Assembly (NCBI RefSeq): GCF_014189455.1
Contig: NZ_CP050296.1
Span: 6,382,001 to 6,446,000, forward strand
Direction of reading: 5' to 3'
Source of the DNA: Mesorhizobium huakuii
GTDB lineage: Bacteria; Pseudomonadota; Alphaproteobacteria; Rhizobiales; Rhizobiaceae
Length of the DNA stretch: 64,000 nucleotides
The position numbers and the translations under genes were made by a program. The notes beneath the pieces were generated by a model. That model was not told the DNA's origin. It ran no database searches and worked only from the letters and a program-made list of their open reading frames with translations. Shown here one piece after another: positions 1 to 8,814 of this stretch (position 1 is its first letter; each line of letters begins with the position of its first letter).

Positions 1-246
1 GTGGGATAACTCACCAAGTCATGGCTCTTACCGCAGACTCCTTTGCCGCGCTCGAAATCGGATGTAGTTCCGAGCGCGCCTGTGATCTGCGAAAATTAAG
101 CCGGATCACACACCGCTTCCACGATGCATTTGTCGCAGACGGCCATTCGCCTCTAGTCGTAATCCAAGAATTGACGCGGTGAGCAGCTATCATCCAACGT
201 CCATTACTGAAAACCCGCCGCCGCCCGGGCGAAGACCCCCACGACC

Positions 247-880
247 TCAAGCCCGGCGAGCCTTCGCCGGCGGCTTCATACCTCTCGGGGCCGGTCCGGC
301 GCGCTCCTGAACGCGCCTCCATAGGCGGTCTCGGATCGCGCCACGGGAGTTGATGAAAGCCGAGCCGACATATCTCCCGGTAGTGCGGTCAGCCATCAAA
401 GCGAAGGCCGGCTTCCCCGGTTCGCGCTCGACGCCGAGCAGATCGTATTCTTCGACCATGCAGCTCTTGATCTTCAGCCAAGCTGTTGAGGGGCCGCTGC
501 GGTATTTACGGTAGCGGGGCTTCGAAACCATGCCTTCTAGGCCGGCATTGTCGATCAGGTGGAAAATGGCTTTGGCTTCTCCCGGCAGCGCCTGCCTAAC
601 TGGATTCGGTCATCAGGCAGTATGATGCTTTCCAGGATCTCGCGCCGGTCTTCGAGATCCATATCCCGCAGATCGTAGCCGTTGAGGTGGAGCAGATCGA
701 AGGCGACGAAATAGAGGTGGTGTTGCCGGCGGGTGATGGCAGTTCGCAACGCCTGGTAATCAGAAAGGCCTGCTTCGTTGAGCACCACTATTTCACCGTC
801 GATGATGGCGCTCTCTACCCCGAGCCGTTTCGCTGCGCTGGCCAAGTCCCGGTAATGACCGTCCAGCCCCGGCCGTAGCC
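247..880 (-). pseudogene. LigD/LigC-type ATP-dependent DNA ligase remnant
   Basis: Two reading-frame blocks make up part of an ATP-dependent DNA ligase of the LigD ligase-domain type. The upstream block (about 555-880) carries the IIDGEIVVL motif and YFVAFDLLHLNGYDLR, typical of the nucleotidyltransferase core. The downstream block (247-531, extended upstream) has GLEGMVSKPRYRKYRSG and WLKIKS, the conserved end of that core, followed by a short OB-fold-like tail. The frame changes near 580. The region before LDGHYRDLA, which should hold the catalytic KxDG lysine, is absent, so the gene is truncated at its 5' end as well as shifted. In intact relatives the enzyme seals breaks in Ku-dependent end joining. 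I read this as a real remnant because a whole segment is missing. Confidence 0.75.
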
Positions 881-917
881 AGCGGCAAATTTAGACTGGA
901 GTAGCGAGATTCCGTGT

Positions 918-950
918 GGGCCCGCCTTAAATGGGGAGCAAGGCGGGCCC
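918..950. repeat. Perfect 11-bp inverted repeat, hairpin
   Basis: GGGCCCGCCTT (918-928) is followed after 11 bases by its exact reverse complement (940-950). It could be a transcription terminator for the ligase side or a palindromic intergenic element. It lacks a T tract on either side. Confidence 0.6.
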
Positions 951-1040
951 GACCAAGGGATGCGGACCTTGGCCAGCAACAGTGCTGCCGCGTAAACAAG
1001 CTACGCCCCTATATGCTGTTCCTCTAATTCAACAAAAAAG

Positions 1041-1064
1041 GCCCGCCGACGCAAGCCAGCGGGC
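1041..1064. repeat. Short GC hairpin after an A tract
   Basis: GCCCGC (1041-1046) pairs with GCGGGC (1059-1064). An A6 tract lies just upstream, so on the minus strand this looks like a stem followed by a T run, consistent with a weak intrinsic terminator. Confidence 0.4.
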
Positions 1065-1324
1065 AATTGGTCTGGAGTAGCCGGAACGAGCCAGCAGGAG
1101 TCAACGAGTGGTGACGGGGACGATTGCGTGGCGGCGCATCCGAACGCTCTTAAAGCCAGATCCTCGTTTCAACTGCGCAACTCATCAGTGTCTCCCTTCA
1201 TGTCCTGGACTACGTCACGGGTGCCGTAGACGGGGCAGAAGTTTGTTGACTCCGACACTACGGGACGCATAAGTCCCGGCTGCGCCCCACGTCCAAGGCG
1301 CTATTTTACCCGAGAGGTACCGAA

Positions 1325-1627
1325 ATGGACGAAAAATATACCAATGCGCGTGAGCACTTTTTTGCGGCAATCCGCTCGCTAGCAGCCTCTTCCGACAGCA
1401 TTCAAACGCGGTTGATAAACGCGAACGCAAACATCTTGAACGTCACTATCGATGAATTCGACGGTGACCGAGAGCTAAAATTCAAGTTTGCTAAATTGCT
1501 GGATCTTCTCGCCATCGATCAAGATGATATGGAAACGGTCGCGGTGGAGACAGCGGCGCACATGACTGATTTTGAGGCGGTTAAAGTCGCGGACCTGATC
1601 TGCGATTTTTACTACGAGATCACCTAG
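1325..1627 (+). CDS. Small hypothetical protein
   Basis: A 100-residue acidic protein starting MDEKYTNAREHFFAAIRSLA. No family recognised. It appears all-helical, soluble, without signal peptide or cysteines, and its codon use matches the surrounding chromosome. A GAGAGG sequence lies at a suitable distance before the ATG. It stands alone between the ligase remnant and the convergent liv operon. It is probably a real gene because the frame is balanced and amphipathic. Confidence 0.55.
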   Translation: MDEKYTNAREHFFAAIRSLAASSDSIQTRLINANANILNVTIDEFDGDRELKFKFAKLLDLLAIDQDDMETVAVETAAHMTDFEAVKVADLICDFYYEIT

Positions 1628-1738
1628 GGTCCGCCCACTCCTCCCCCGCGCAGAACGCGCCAGATATCGGACCAATATGCCGTCACCGCCAGCGAGCGTT
1701 CAGCCTTGCCCGCTGTTCACACCGTGAGGCAGTGTAAG

Positions 1739-2467
1739 CTAGGCAGCGACACCACCTAAATAGGCGCTGATGACCGCTTCATTGCTTGCAAGATCACTGC
1801 CTGGCCCCTCAAGGACAACGCGCCCGGCCTTGAGAACATAGCCGTAGTCGGCGAATTTCAAGGCGACTTTGCTGTTTTGCTCCACGAGCAGGATGGTCAC
1901 GCCTTCGCGGTTGAGGCGCTGGACGATGTTCATGACTTCCTTGATCAGTTGCGGCGCCAGGCCCATTGACGGTTCATCGAGCAGGAGCACTTTGGGCGCG
2001 GCCATGAGGGCTCTGCCGATCGCGAGCATCTGCTGCTCTCCTCCAGAGAGGTTCCTTGCATCGCCATTCTTTCTGCGCGCCAGGATGGGAAAGAGTTCAA
2101 AAACGTGATCCAGCCGCCGCCGGCGCTCGGCGTCGTCGGCAAGCGTAAACGAGCCCAGGTCAAGGTTCTCCTTGATCGTCATGTCTCCGAAAATACGCCT
2201 GCCCTCCGGAACGTGGACAAGCCCGCGATGCGGCAGGCGGTGGGCAGGGACCTTGGTTATGTCCTCGCCCAGGAAGCGGACATTTCCAGAGGACGCCGCA
2301 ATGAGGCCGGACAACGTGCGCAGCACCGTGCTTTTGCCGGCGCCGTTCGCGCCAAGCAGGGCGACGATCTGGCCGCGTTTGACCGAAAGGCTGACGCCAT
2401 GAAGCGCTTCGATGGCGCCATAGCGGGCAACGATACGGTCCGCGCTGAGAACGATCTCGGAGTCCAT
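1739..2467 (-). CDS. livF: Branched-chain amino acid type ABC transporter ATP-binding protein LivF
   Basis: A 242-residue cytoplasmic ATPase of the LivF group. Walker A is GANGAGKST near residue 40, the signature LSGGEQQMLAIGRAL is near residue 140, and Walker B LLLDEPSMGLAP follows with the switch histidine position in the usual LivF form. It is the last gene of the livHMGF order and begins in a TGATG overlap with livG (ATG 2467-2465), which fixes the start. LivF pairs with LivG to power uptake of branched-chain amino acids or related amides through LivHM. Its setting beside 5-oxoprolinase-type genes suggests a different substrate here; that is inference. Confidence 0.92.
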   Translation of the reverse strand: MDSEIVLSADRIVARYGAIEALHGVSLSVKRGQIVALLGANGAGKSTVLRTLSGLIAASSGNVRFLGEDITKVPAHRLPHRGLVHVPEGRRIFGDMTIKENLDLGSFTLADDAERRRRLDHVFELFPILARRKNGDARNLSGGEQQMLAIGRALMAAPKVLLLDEPSMGLAPQLIKEVMNIVQRLNREGVTILLVEQNSKVALKFADYGYVLKAGRVVLEGPGSDLASNEAVISAYLGGVAA

Positions 2468-3230
2468 CAATCCTCCGTGCCGAGATAGGCTTCGATGACC
2501 CTGGGGTCCGCGCGGACGGCCTCCGGCGCACCATCGGCGATCTTCTGACCGTAGTCGAACACGACGATCTTTTCCGACACTTGCATGACCAGCCCCATAT
2601 CGTGTTCGATCAGCAGGACGGTGACGCCGGTTTCATCGCGAATGCGGCGGATCAGGTGGACAAGGTCCAGCTTCTCGCGCTCGTTCAGGCCGGCTGCGGG
2701 CTCGTCGAGAAGGATAAGCTCGGGTGTCGACGCCAACGCCCTCGCGAGTTCGAGCCGCCGTTGATCGCCGTAGGAAAGGCCGCCGGCATGGCGATGCGCA
2801 TGCTCGGCAATGCCGACGAAATCAAGCCAGCGCATGCCGACCGCGCGGATCGCCTCTTCCTCGCGCCTCTGCGACGGCAAGTGCAGCATGGCCGACACCA
2901 TGCCATGACGGCTGCGGCAATGCTGGCCGGACATGGCGTTTTCCAGAACGGTCATCTCCTTGAACAGCCGGATGTTCTGAAAAGTGCGGGCAAGCCCGAG
3001 CGCGGTGATGCGATGCGGCGGCAAACCGGTAATTGGCCGGCCGCCCAGGCTGATCGAGCCCCCTTCGGCTTGTAGAAGCCGGTCAGGCAATTGAAGAGCG
3101 ACGTCTTGCCGGCGCCATTGGGTCCGATGAGGCTGTTGATGGCGCCTTTCTCCACCGAGAACGAAATGTCGTGAAGGACCTTCAGTCCCCCAAAACTGAG
3201 GCGCAGATCGCGGACTTCGAGCAAGGCCAT
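2467..3230 (-). pseudogene. livG: LivG ABC transporter ATPase, frameshifted (possible sequencing error)
   Basis: Both halves of LivG are present. MALLEVRDLRLSFGGLKVL and Walker A GPNGAGKTS lie in one frame. GGSISLGG, the signature LSYGDQRRLELARAL and Walker B LILLDEPAAGLN lie in another. The shift is at a C5 run (3059-3063, G5 on the coding strand): a sixth base restores the expected FYKPKGGSISLGG. With one base added the length is 254 residues, normal for LivG. The gene is otherwise undamaged and its overlaps with neighbours are intact, so this may be a read error rather than a dead gene. It overlaps livF by one base. Confidence 0.85.
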
Positions 3231-3232
3231 GG

Positions 3233-4192
3233 TCAAACCCGCTTGTCCGGCCAGAGCCCGTTCGGCCTGAAGAGCATGATCGCCAGCAGCGCAACCGCGG
3301 TCACCAGGGGGCGATAGGTACCCGCGCCGCGCAGCACCTCTGGAAGCAGGGCCACGAGAATGGCGCCCAGGACGACGCCAGGAATGCGGCCCATGCCACC
3401 CAGGACGACGCCGAGCAGGATGAGAAGCGATTGGTTGAAGGTGAAACTCTCCGGCGAGATGGCCGTCATTTTGGCAGCATAGAGGCATCCGGCCACGGAA
3501 GCGATCACCGCCCCCATCATATAGGCCTGCAGCTTGGCGGTGACACGGTTAATCCCGATACCGGCGGCAGCGTCCTCGTCATAGCGAACGTAGAGCCAGG
3601 CTCGTCCCATCCGCGACCGCTCGACGCTGAGGCAGACGAAGGCGGTGAGCAGCGCCAGCACCAGGAACGCATAGTAGAAGTGCTGCACCTGCATCAGCTT
3701 GAAGCCGAAGATCTCCGGCCGCTCGATGCCGATGAGGCCGCTGGCGCCACCGGTGATGTCGAGGTTGCGGGCGATGATGCGGACGATCTCGCCGAACCCC
3801 AGCGTCACGATCGCCAGATAGTCGCTGCGCAGCCTCAAGGTCGGAGCCCCGATGATGATGCCAGCCACGCAGGCCGCCGCCATCGCGACCGGGATGGTGA
3901 GCCAGAAGTTGAACCCGAATTCTGCGGTCAGGATCCCTGACGTGTAGGCGCCGACCGCGAAGAAGGCGGCGTAGCCGAGGTCGAGCAGGCCGGCATAGCC
4001 GACGACGATGTTGAGGCCGAGGCACAGAACGACATAGAGCAGCGCCGTGGTCGCCACCTCCGTCACATAGGCGTCGGCGAACTGCGGCAACACCAGCGCG
4101 ACGGCTAGTGCCGCCAGGCCGGGCAGCACGACGGACCAGCGCATCAGTCGCGGTTGCCCGGCGGCCGGCACGGTTCTCACTTCGTCGATCAT
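3233..4192 (-). CDS. livM: Branched-chain amino acid type ABC transporter permease LivM
   Basis: A 319-residue inner-membrane permease with about eight to ten hydrophobic segments and the LivM signatures GYAGLLDLGYAAFFAVGAY near residue 65 and DYLAIVTLGFGEIVRI near residue 125. It forms the channel with LivH. The ATG at 4192 overlaps the stop of livH (TGATG), and a GTG immediately upstream is an alternative start. livG begins right after it. Intact, with no odd features. Confidence 0.92.
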   Translation of the reverse strand: MIDEVRTVPAAGQPRLMRWSVVLPGLAALAVALVLPQFADAYVTEVATTALLYVVLCLGLNIVVGYAGLLDLGYAAFFAVGAYTSGILTAEFGFNFWLTIPVAMAAACVAGIIIGAPTLRLRSDYLAIVTLGFGEIVRIIARNLDITGGASGLIGIERPEIFGFKLMQVQHFYYAFLVLALLTAFVCLSVERSRMGRAWLYVRYDEDAAAGIGINRVTAKLQAYMMGAVIASVAGCLYAAKMTAISPESFTFNQSLLILLGVVLGGMGRIPGVVLGAILVALLPEVLRGAGTYRPLVTAVALLAIMLFRPNGLWPDKRV

Positions 4193-5103
4193 CACACCCG
4201 CTCCACGACAGAGCGGCCAAGAAGGCCGGTCGGCTTGAACACCAGGAACAGGATCAGGGTCCCAAAAACGAAGACGTCACGCCACTCCGATCCGACGAAG
4301 GGCAAGGACGAACCGAAAGCCTCGAGCAGGCCGAGCAGCAAGCCGCCGAGCATGGCGCCCGGCACGCTGCCGATGCCGCCTATGACGGCTGCCGTAAAGG
4401 CCTTGAGCCCCATGATAAAGCCCATGAAGAAATGGACACTGCCATAGTATGCGCCGGCCATGACCCCGCCGCCGGCGGCGAGCGCCGAACCCATGAAGAA
4501 GGTCAGTGCGATCACCCGGTCGACATCGATGCCCATCAGGCGGCTCGCCCCCATATCGATGGACACGGCGCGCATCGCCTTGCCGTACATGGTGCGTGAG
4601 ACAAAGGCCTGCATCCCGGCCATAAGAGCGATGGAGGCGGCCACCAGCACCATCTGCGTGTAGGTGATATGAACGGTGGAAATGTCAACACCGGCAAAAC
4701 CGAGGTCCGTGTTGAAGGCATAATGCCGCCCGCCTGTCAGGGCGAGTGCGGTGCCGTTTAGCACCATCGACGCACCGAGCGCCGTGATGAGGATGGAGAG
4801 GCGCGGCGCATTGCGCATCGGCCGATAGGCGAAGCGCTCGATGACGACGCCGAGCAAGCCGACGACCAGCATCGACACTAGCAGGGCGCAGACCACGCCC
4901 AGCCAGCCGTTGCCGACCCATATGCCGACGAAGGAAAACACGATGAGGCCGACGAAGGCGCCATTCATGTAGATGTCGCCATGGGCGAAATTCAGGAGCT
5001 TGATGACGCCGAAGACCATGCTGTAGCCGAGCGCGATCAGGGCATAGAAAGAGCCGACGATAAGGCCGTTCACCAATTGCTGAATAAGCAGGTCGAGCGT
5101 CAT
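4192..5103 (-). CDS. livH: Branched-chain amino acid type ABC transporter permease LivH
   Basis: A 303-residue multi-spanning permease starting MTLDLLIQQLVNGLIVGSFYALIALGYSMVFGVI, the usual LivH opening. It contains NFAHGDIYMNGAF and the C-terminal KAFTAAVIGGIGSVPGAMLGG loop that contacts the ATPases. The ATG at 5103 fits the family length; longer in-frame sequence upstream has no family similarity. It follows the binding-protein gene after about 120 bases that contain a strong hairpin. Confidence 0.92.
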   Translation of the reverse strand: MTLDLLIQQLVNGLIVGSFYALIALGYSMVFGVIKLLNFAHGDIYMNGAFVGLIVFSFVGIWVGNGWLGVVCALLVSMLVVGLLGVVIERFAYRPMRNAPRLSILITALGASMVLNGTALALTGGRHYAFNTDLGFAGVDISTVHITYTQMVLVAASIALMAGMQAFVSRTMYGKAMRAVSIDMGASRLMGIDVDRVIALTFFMGSALAAGGGVMAGAYYGSVHFFMGFIMGLKAFTAAVIGGIGSVPGAMLGGLLLGLLEAFGSSLPFVGSEWRDVFVFGTLILFLVFKPTGLLGRSVVERV

Positions 5104-5133
5104 TGATGCTCCGAGGGCAGAATTGAAAAAGTC

Positions 5134-5165
5134 TTGTCTGGGCGCAGCGTCGGTGCGCCAGACAA
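5134..5165 (-). promoter_or_regulatory. Stem-loop between binding-protein gene and livH
   Basis: TTGTCTGGGCGCA (5134-5146) pairs with TGCGCCAGACAA (5154-5165), a 12-bp stem with one bulged G and a 7-base loop. In liv and similar operons, hairpins after the binding-protein gene protect or partly terminate the message so that the periplasmic protein is made in excess. Such a role here is inferred from position. Confidence 0.6.
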
Positions 5166-5222
5166 TCGGCGATGACGCCGAGGCCGCCACAAGGGCCGCC
5201 CCGGCATCAATCCGGTTGGCCT

Positions 5223-6343
5223 TTATTCGACAGCCACCCACTTGCCGCCCTTGGCGATCACTGGGCGGAAGTTCGAAGTCTGGAGCGTGTTCTTGTCGGT
5301 GAACTTGATTTCACCGGCAAGTCCCTTGAAGTCGCTAGCCTTGAGCGCCTCGATGATTGCCTTTTGGTCCGTCGACTTGGCCCGTGTGACAGCATCGACG
5401 ATCAGGTCGCCCACGTCATGGGACAGCGCCGCATAGGCGCCGGCGTCGCGGCCATAGGTTTCCTTGTACTTGGCCTTGAAGTCGGCGGCGCCAGACAGGA
5501 GGTCCACGGTGGGCGGGGACAACAGGTACACGCCCTCACCGGCCGAGCCGGCGATCTCCAGATATTCCGGCGAATTGTTGCCGTCGCCGAGTACGATGCC
5601 GCCCTGGAATCCAGCCTGTCGAAGCTGCTTGGTGAGCAGGGCGCCACCGGCATGGTAGGCGGTCCAGAAGACCGCGTCCGCGCCGCTCGATTTGATCTTG
5701 GTGACGACCGCCGAATAGTCCTGCTCACCGGCAGTGGTCGTCTCCTTGGTGGCAATCTCGCCGCCGGCACCCTTGAAGGCTTCGGCTGTCAGCTTGGCCA
5801 GGTCAGACGAATAGGCATCGCCTTCGTCTATGACCGCGATCTTCTTGTAGCCGTTCTTCTTGAAGAGCTCGACAGCCGTCGTCGCCTGCATGTCGCCGGT
5901 TGAATTGGCGAGGAAGGCATTGCCCTGATTGGCGGCAACCAGCTTGGTCGAGTTCGCTCCGATGATGACGAACGGAATGCCGGCGTCGCCATAGATCTTC
6001 AATGTCGGCAACACGGCGCCCGAGCAGTAGCCGCCGACGATGGCGGTCACGCCCTCCGAGACAAGCTTGCTGCCTGCGGTCACCGCCTGCTGCGGATCGC
6101 AAGCGTCGTCGGCGGTCGTGGTGATGATCTTGTCGCCGTTGACGCCGCCTTTGGCGTTGACGGCATTGATCGCCATCTTCACGGCGTTCTCCATATCCTG
6201 CCCCTCACTGGCCAGTTGGCCAGTCATTGGAGCAACGATGCCGATCTTGATATCGGCAGCCGCGCCATCGTGGTCATAGCCAGCCCGGCAAGGGCGGTGG
6301 CACAAGCTAGCCTCTTGGCAAGCCTCTTGAAGGAAACAACCAT
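5223..6343 (-). pseudogene. Periplasmic Liv-type binding protein, frameshifted in signal peptide (possible error)
   Basis: From ADIKIGIVAPMTGQLASEGQ onward this is a complete type I periplasmic binding protein of the LivJ/LivK/HAAT family, with the NAKGGVNG and CDPQQAV motifs and the usual C-terminus. The signal peptide (MVVSFKRLAKRLACATALAGLAM from ATG 6343, behind a GGAGAG ribosome site) lies in a different frame. One missing base near 6263 separates them: ATGGCNGCGGCTGCC would give a clean cleavage site before ADIKIG. Restored length is 373 residues. The protein would deliver the substrate to LivHMGF. Reading from further upstream in the mature frame yields no plausible signal peptide. Confidence 0.82.
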
Positions 6344-6491
6344 TATTCTCTCCATTTTCCCCTGTTGGTGCATCCAGGCGGCGTGCCCGAAATGCATTGT
6401 TTCGCCCCTCCGTTAGCTGCGGAGCGGTTATGTTGAGCAAGATCGCCAGCCGGCCATGCGATTTCTCACCGGCAGGCTCCTGATCCGCCGA

Positions 6492-7127
6492 TCAGTGACT
6501 GCCGCTGGAAGCCCGGGCATAGGCTCCCTGATAGCGGTTCTCCTGGATGCTCTGCATGATCTCGGCCTCGCGGGCTTCCTGCGCCCGGACGGCGGCCAGC
6601 AAGGCCGCGGCACCGTCGATTGGAAATGCCACGACGCCATCCTCGTCGCCGACGACGATGTCGCCAGGACCTACGACCATGCCGCCTATGCAGACGGGAA
6701 CATTGATGGCTCCCGGGCCATCCTTGTAAGGTCCGAGATGGATGGCTGACCGTGCAAAGCATGGAAACGGATTGCGGCTGATGGCACCGGCATCGCGGAT
6801 GGCGCCGTCGATGACAATGCCCGCAGCGCCGCGTGACGCCGCGACACTTGTCATGATCTCGCCGACCAGCGCACGTCCTTCATAGCCGCCGCCATCGACG
6901 ACGATGACGTCTCCGGGCCGCAACAGATCGAGCGCACGATGGATGAACTGGTTGTCGCCGGGGCGGGTCCTGACCGTCAGCGCCCTCCCCGCCATGACGC
7001 CGCTCAACCGATGGAACGGCCGCAACCCGACAGCGCCGGGGACACGAGCGAGATTGTCGCTGATCAACGGCGTCGCAAGAGCGCGGAACGCGTCGATCAG
7101 TTCGCTTTCCTGTGATCCATCCGCCAT
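6492..7127 (-). CDS. RraA / HMG aldolase family protein
   Basis: A 211-residue protein of the RraA-like family, whose members include 4-hydroxy-4-methyl-2-oxoglutarate aldolase, oxaloacetate decarboxylase and the RNase E regulator RraA. Visible signatures are PGDVIVVDGGG, VGEIMTSVAASRGAAGIVIDGAIRDAGAI and PGDIVVGDEDGVVAFP, which include the metal-binding acidic residues and the Arg-Asp pair used for catalysis. In this catabolic setting an aldolase or decarboxylase of an oxo-acid is more likely than an RNase role. The ATG at 7127 has GGGGAG eight bases upstream. It faces away from the SDR gene at 7369 across a shared promoter region. Confidence 0.85.
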   Translation of the reverse strand: MADGSQESELIDAFRALATPLISDNLARVPGAVGLRPFHRLSGVMAGRALTVRTRPGDNQFIHRALDLLRPGDVIVVDGGGYEGRALVGEIMTSVAASRGAAGIVIDGAIRDAGAISRNPFPCFARSAIHLGPYKDGPGAINVPVCIGGMVVGPGDIVVGDEDGVVAFPIDGAAALLAAVRAQEAREAEIMQSIQENRYQGAYARASSGSH

Positions 7128-7159
7128 TGCCTGCACTCCCCGTCGTCGGCACTTCTTAT

Positions 7160-7340
7160 GAATATAGTATCCAATCACACTTAATTCGGTGGAGTCAACC
7201 GACCTTGCGATGGTGGGCAGAAAAAAGCCAAAGCGGCTTCGGAATGGCGCCGAGCTGGCCAGAATGACCCCAACCGCTCCACCCATCCGGGCTTGCAATG
7301 GCGTCGAAGTTCAAGATAGATTGGATAACATATCCATAAA
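7160..7340. promoter_or_regulatory. Divergent promoter region with candidate GntR operators
   Basis: The gap between the RraA-like gene and the SDR operon contains GTATCCAAT (7167-7175) and a near-palindrome ATTGGATAACATATCCAT (7320-7337, with TGGATA and TATCCA as arms). The same motifs occur in the divergent promoter at 16.7 kb. FCD-type GntR regulators typically bind short AT-rich palindromes, and one is encoded at 18139, so I propose these as its sites. Confidence 0.55.
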
Positions 7341-7368
7341 TGTCATGATTGTGAAAAGGGATTGGGTT

Positions 7369-8145
7369 GTGAAGCACGCAGGAAAAGTCGTGATCGTCAC
7401 CGGGGCGGCACAAGGCCTGGGCCTTGCCTGCGCCGAGCGCTTTCATGCCGATGGCGCCAAGGTGGTGCTTGTCGACGTGCAGGCCGATCGCGGACGCGAG
7501 CATGCCGAACGTCTTGGCGAACGTGCCGCCTGGCTATCGGCGGATCTCTCCGAATGCACGCAGGAAATGGCAGCCGATGTTGTTGCCAAGGCCACGAAGC
7601 GATTCGGCAGTGTCGACGTCCTCATCAACAATGCCGGCATTATCCATCTGGACGATTTCGTTGACTTCCCCGAGGAAGCCTTCGACCTGGTTCAGCGCGT
7701 CAATCTCAAGGCGCCCTTCCTTCTCGGGCAGGCCGCGGCAAGGGCCATGATCGCGCAGGGACGCGGCGGCTCGATCATCAACATGTCGTCGATCAACGCC
7801 ATCCTGGCCATTCCCAATTCCGTCGCCTATGCCGTGTCCAAGGGTGGCATCAAGCAGTTGACGGCGGTGATGGCCGTCGGATTGATTCGGCATGACATTC
7901 GCGTCAACGCCATCGGCCCCGGCACCATCCTGACCGACATGGTCAAGAGCTCGGTCATGGCCAGCGAAGCGCAGCGCCAGACCATCCTGTCGCGCACGCC
8001 GAGCGGCCGCTGTGGCGAACCTTCGGAGATCGCCAGCGTCGCATCCTTCCTGGCCAGCGACGACGCCTCCTACATTGTCGGCCAGACCATCTATCCGGAT
8101 GGCGGCCGCCTGATCCTGAATTATACGATGCCGGTGAAGGACTGA
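7369..8145 (+). CDS. SDR family oxidoreductase
   Basis: A classical short-chain dehydrogenase of about 258 residues. It has the Rossmann motif VTGAAQGLGLA, NNAG, the catalytic Ser in INMSSINA and YAVSK carrying the active Tyr and Lys. The GTG at 7369 (MKHAGKVVIVTG) has AAAAGGG upstream; an ATG at 7345 is an alternative that adds eight residues. The acidic residue after the second strand (LVDVQADR) suggests NAD preference. The substrate is unknown. It leads a plus-strand operon with pxpB, pxpC and an epoxide hydrolase. It is a paralogue of the SDR at 19303-20082, sharing the unusual ending YPDGGR-LNYT-P-K. Confidence 0.88.
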   Translation: MKHAGKVVIVTGAAQGLGLACAERFHADGAKVVLVDVQADRGREHAERLGERAAWLSADLSECTQEMAADVVAKATKRFGSVDVLINNAGIIHLDDFVDFPEEAFDLVQRVNLKAPFLLGQAAARAMIAQGRGGSIINMSSINAILAIPNSVAYAVSKGGIKQLTAVMAVGLIRHDIRVNAIGPGTILTDMVKSSVMASEAQRQTILSRTPSGRCGEPSEIASVASFLASDDASYIVGQTIYPDGGRLILNYTMPVKD

Positions 8146-8151
8146 CCGCCA

Positions 8152-8814
8152 ATGGTTTTCGGTACGCCCCACATCAGTCTTGCGGGATCAGCCGCGCTGC
8201 TGCTCGACGGCGCGCAGGAGGCTTTCGATGATGCCACCCAGGAGTTGGTCTGGGCGGTAGCGAATGCCGCGCTGAGCCTCGAAGGGGTGCGCGAGACCGT
8301 TCCCGGCATGAACAACCTGCTGGTGGTGTTTGACCCGCTCGCCACGGACGCTCACAGCGTCGGCGATCAGCTGATGTCGCTCTGGGCCAGCACCGATGCC
8401 CATGCGGTGACCGGCACGCATCATACCATTCCCGTCAGCTATGGCGGCTCGCGCGGCGAGGACCTCGCCGGCTGGGCCGCGCATTGCGGCCTGTCTGTCG
8501 ACGAGACCGTCAGCCGCCACGCGGCAGCCGCCTACACCGTCGCCGCCATCGGCGCCATGCCGGGCTTTCCCTATCTGTCCGGTCTCGACCCACGGCTTGC
8601 ATGGGCAAGGCGCAGCACGCCTCGCCTGAAGGTCACTGAGGGCGCCGTCATCATCGGCGGTGCGCAGGCGGGCGTCATGCCGATGACTGCGCCGTCCGGA
8701 TGGCACATGATCGGCCATACCGACGTGAAGCTGTTCAACGCCGAAGCGGAATTGCCCGTGCTGCTCCGGCCCGGAGACACGATCGGATTCACGATCGCGG
8801 GGATTGAGGCGTGA
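8152..8814 (+). CDS. pxpB: 5-oxoprolinase subunit PxpB (KipI / allophanate hydrolase subunit 1 family)
   Basis: A 220-residue protein of the KipI family. Characteristic sequences are GMNNLLVVFDP, the HTIPVSYGG strand, GFPYLSGLDPRLAWARR and the GAVIIGGAQAGVMPM loop. With PxpC and PxpA it forms the ATP-dependent 5-oxoprolinase that opens pyroglutamate to glutamate; related proteins act in urea-amide (allophanate) hydrolysis. It overlaps pxpC by four bases (GTGA) and follows the SDR by six bases, so the three are co-transcribed. PxpA is encoded on the opposite strand at 12438. Substrate assignment within the family is tentative because the locus also encodes a biotin carboxylase. Confidence 0.88.
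   Translation: MVFGTPHISLAGSAALLLDGAQEAFDDATQELVWAVANAALSLEGVRETVPGMNNLLVVFDPLATDAHSVGDQLMSLWASTDAHAVTGTHHTIPVSYGGSRGEDLAGWAAHCGLSVDETVSRHAAAAYTVAAIGAMPGFPYLSGLDPRLAWARRSTPRLKVTEGAVIIGGAQAGVMPMTAPSGWHMIGHTDVKLFNAEAELPVLLRPGDTIGFTIAGIEA

Larger units (their letters stand above)
885..1324. other. Intergenic stretch with two hairpins
   Basis: No coding region is convincing here. It holds two GC-rich inverted repeats (listed separately), each next to a copy of CTGGAGTAG (near 895 and 1071). The rest shows no recognisable RNA gene. A GAGAGG just before 1325 can serve as ribosome site for the next gene. Confidence 0.5.

Noticed and set aside
21..182. 53-codon plus-strand frame starting MALTADSFAALEIGCSSERACDLR
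   Set aside because: Reasonable composition but too short, no family and no ribosome site before the ATG; cannot be supported.
885..1080. tRNA gene suggested by the GC-rich hairpins
   Set aside because: No cloverleaf, no T-loop consensus GTTCRANYC and no CCA-side stem.
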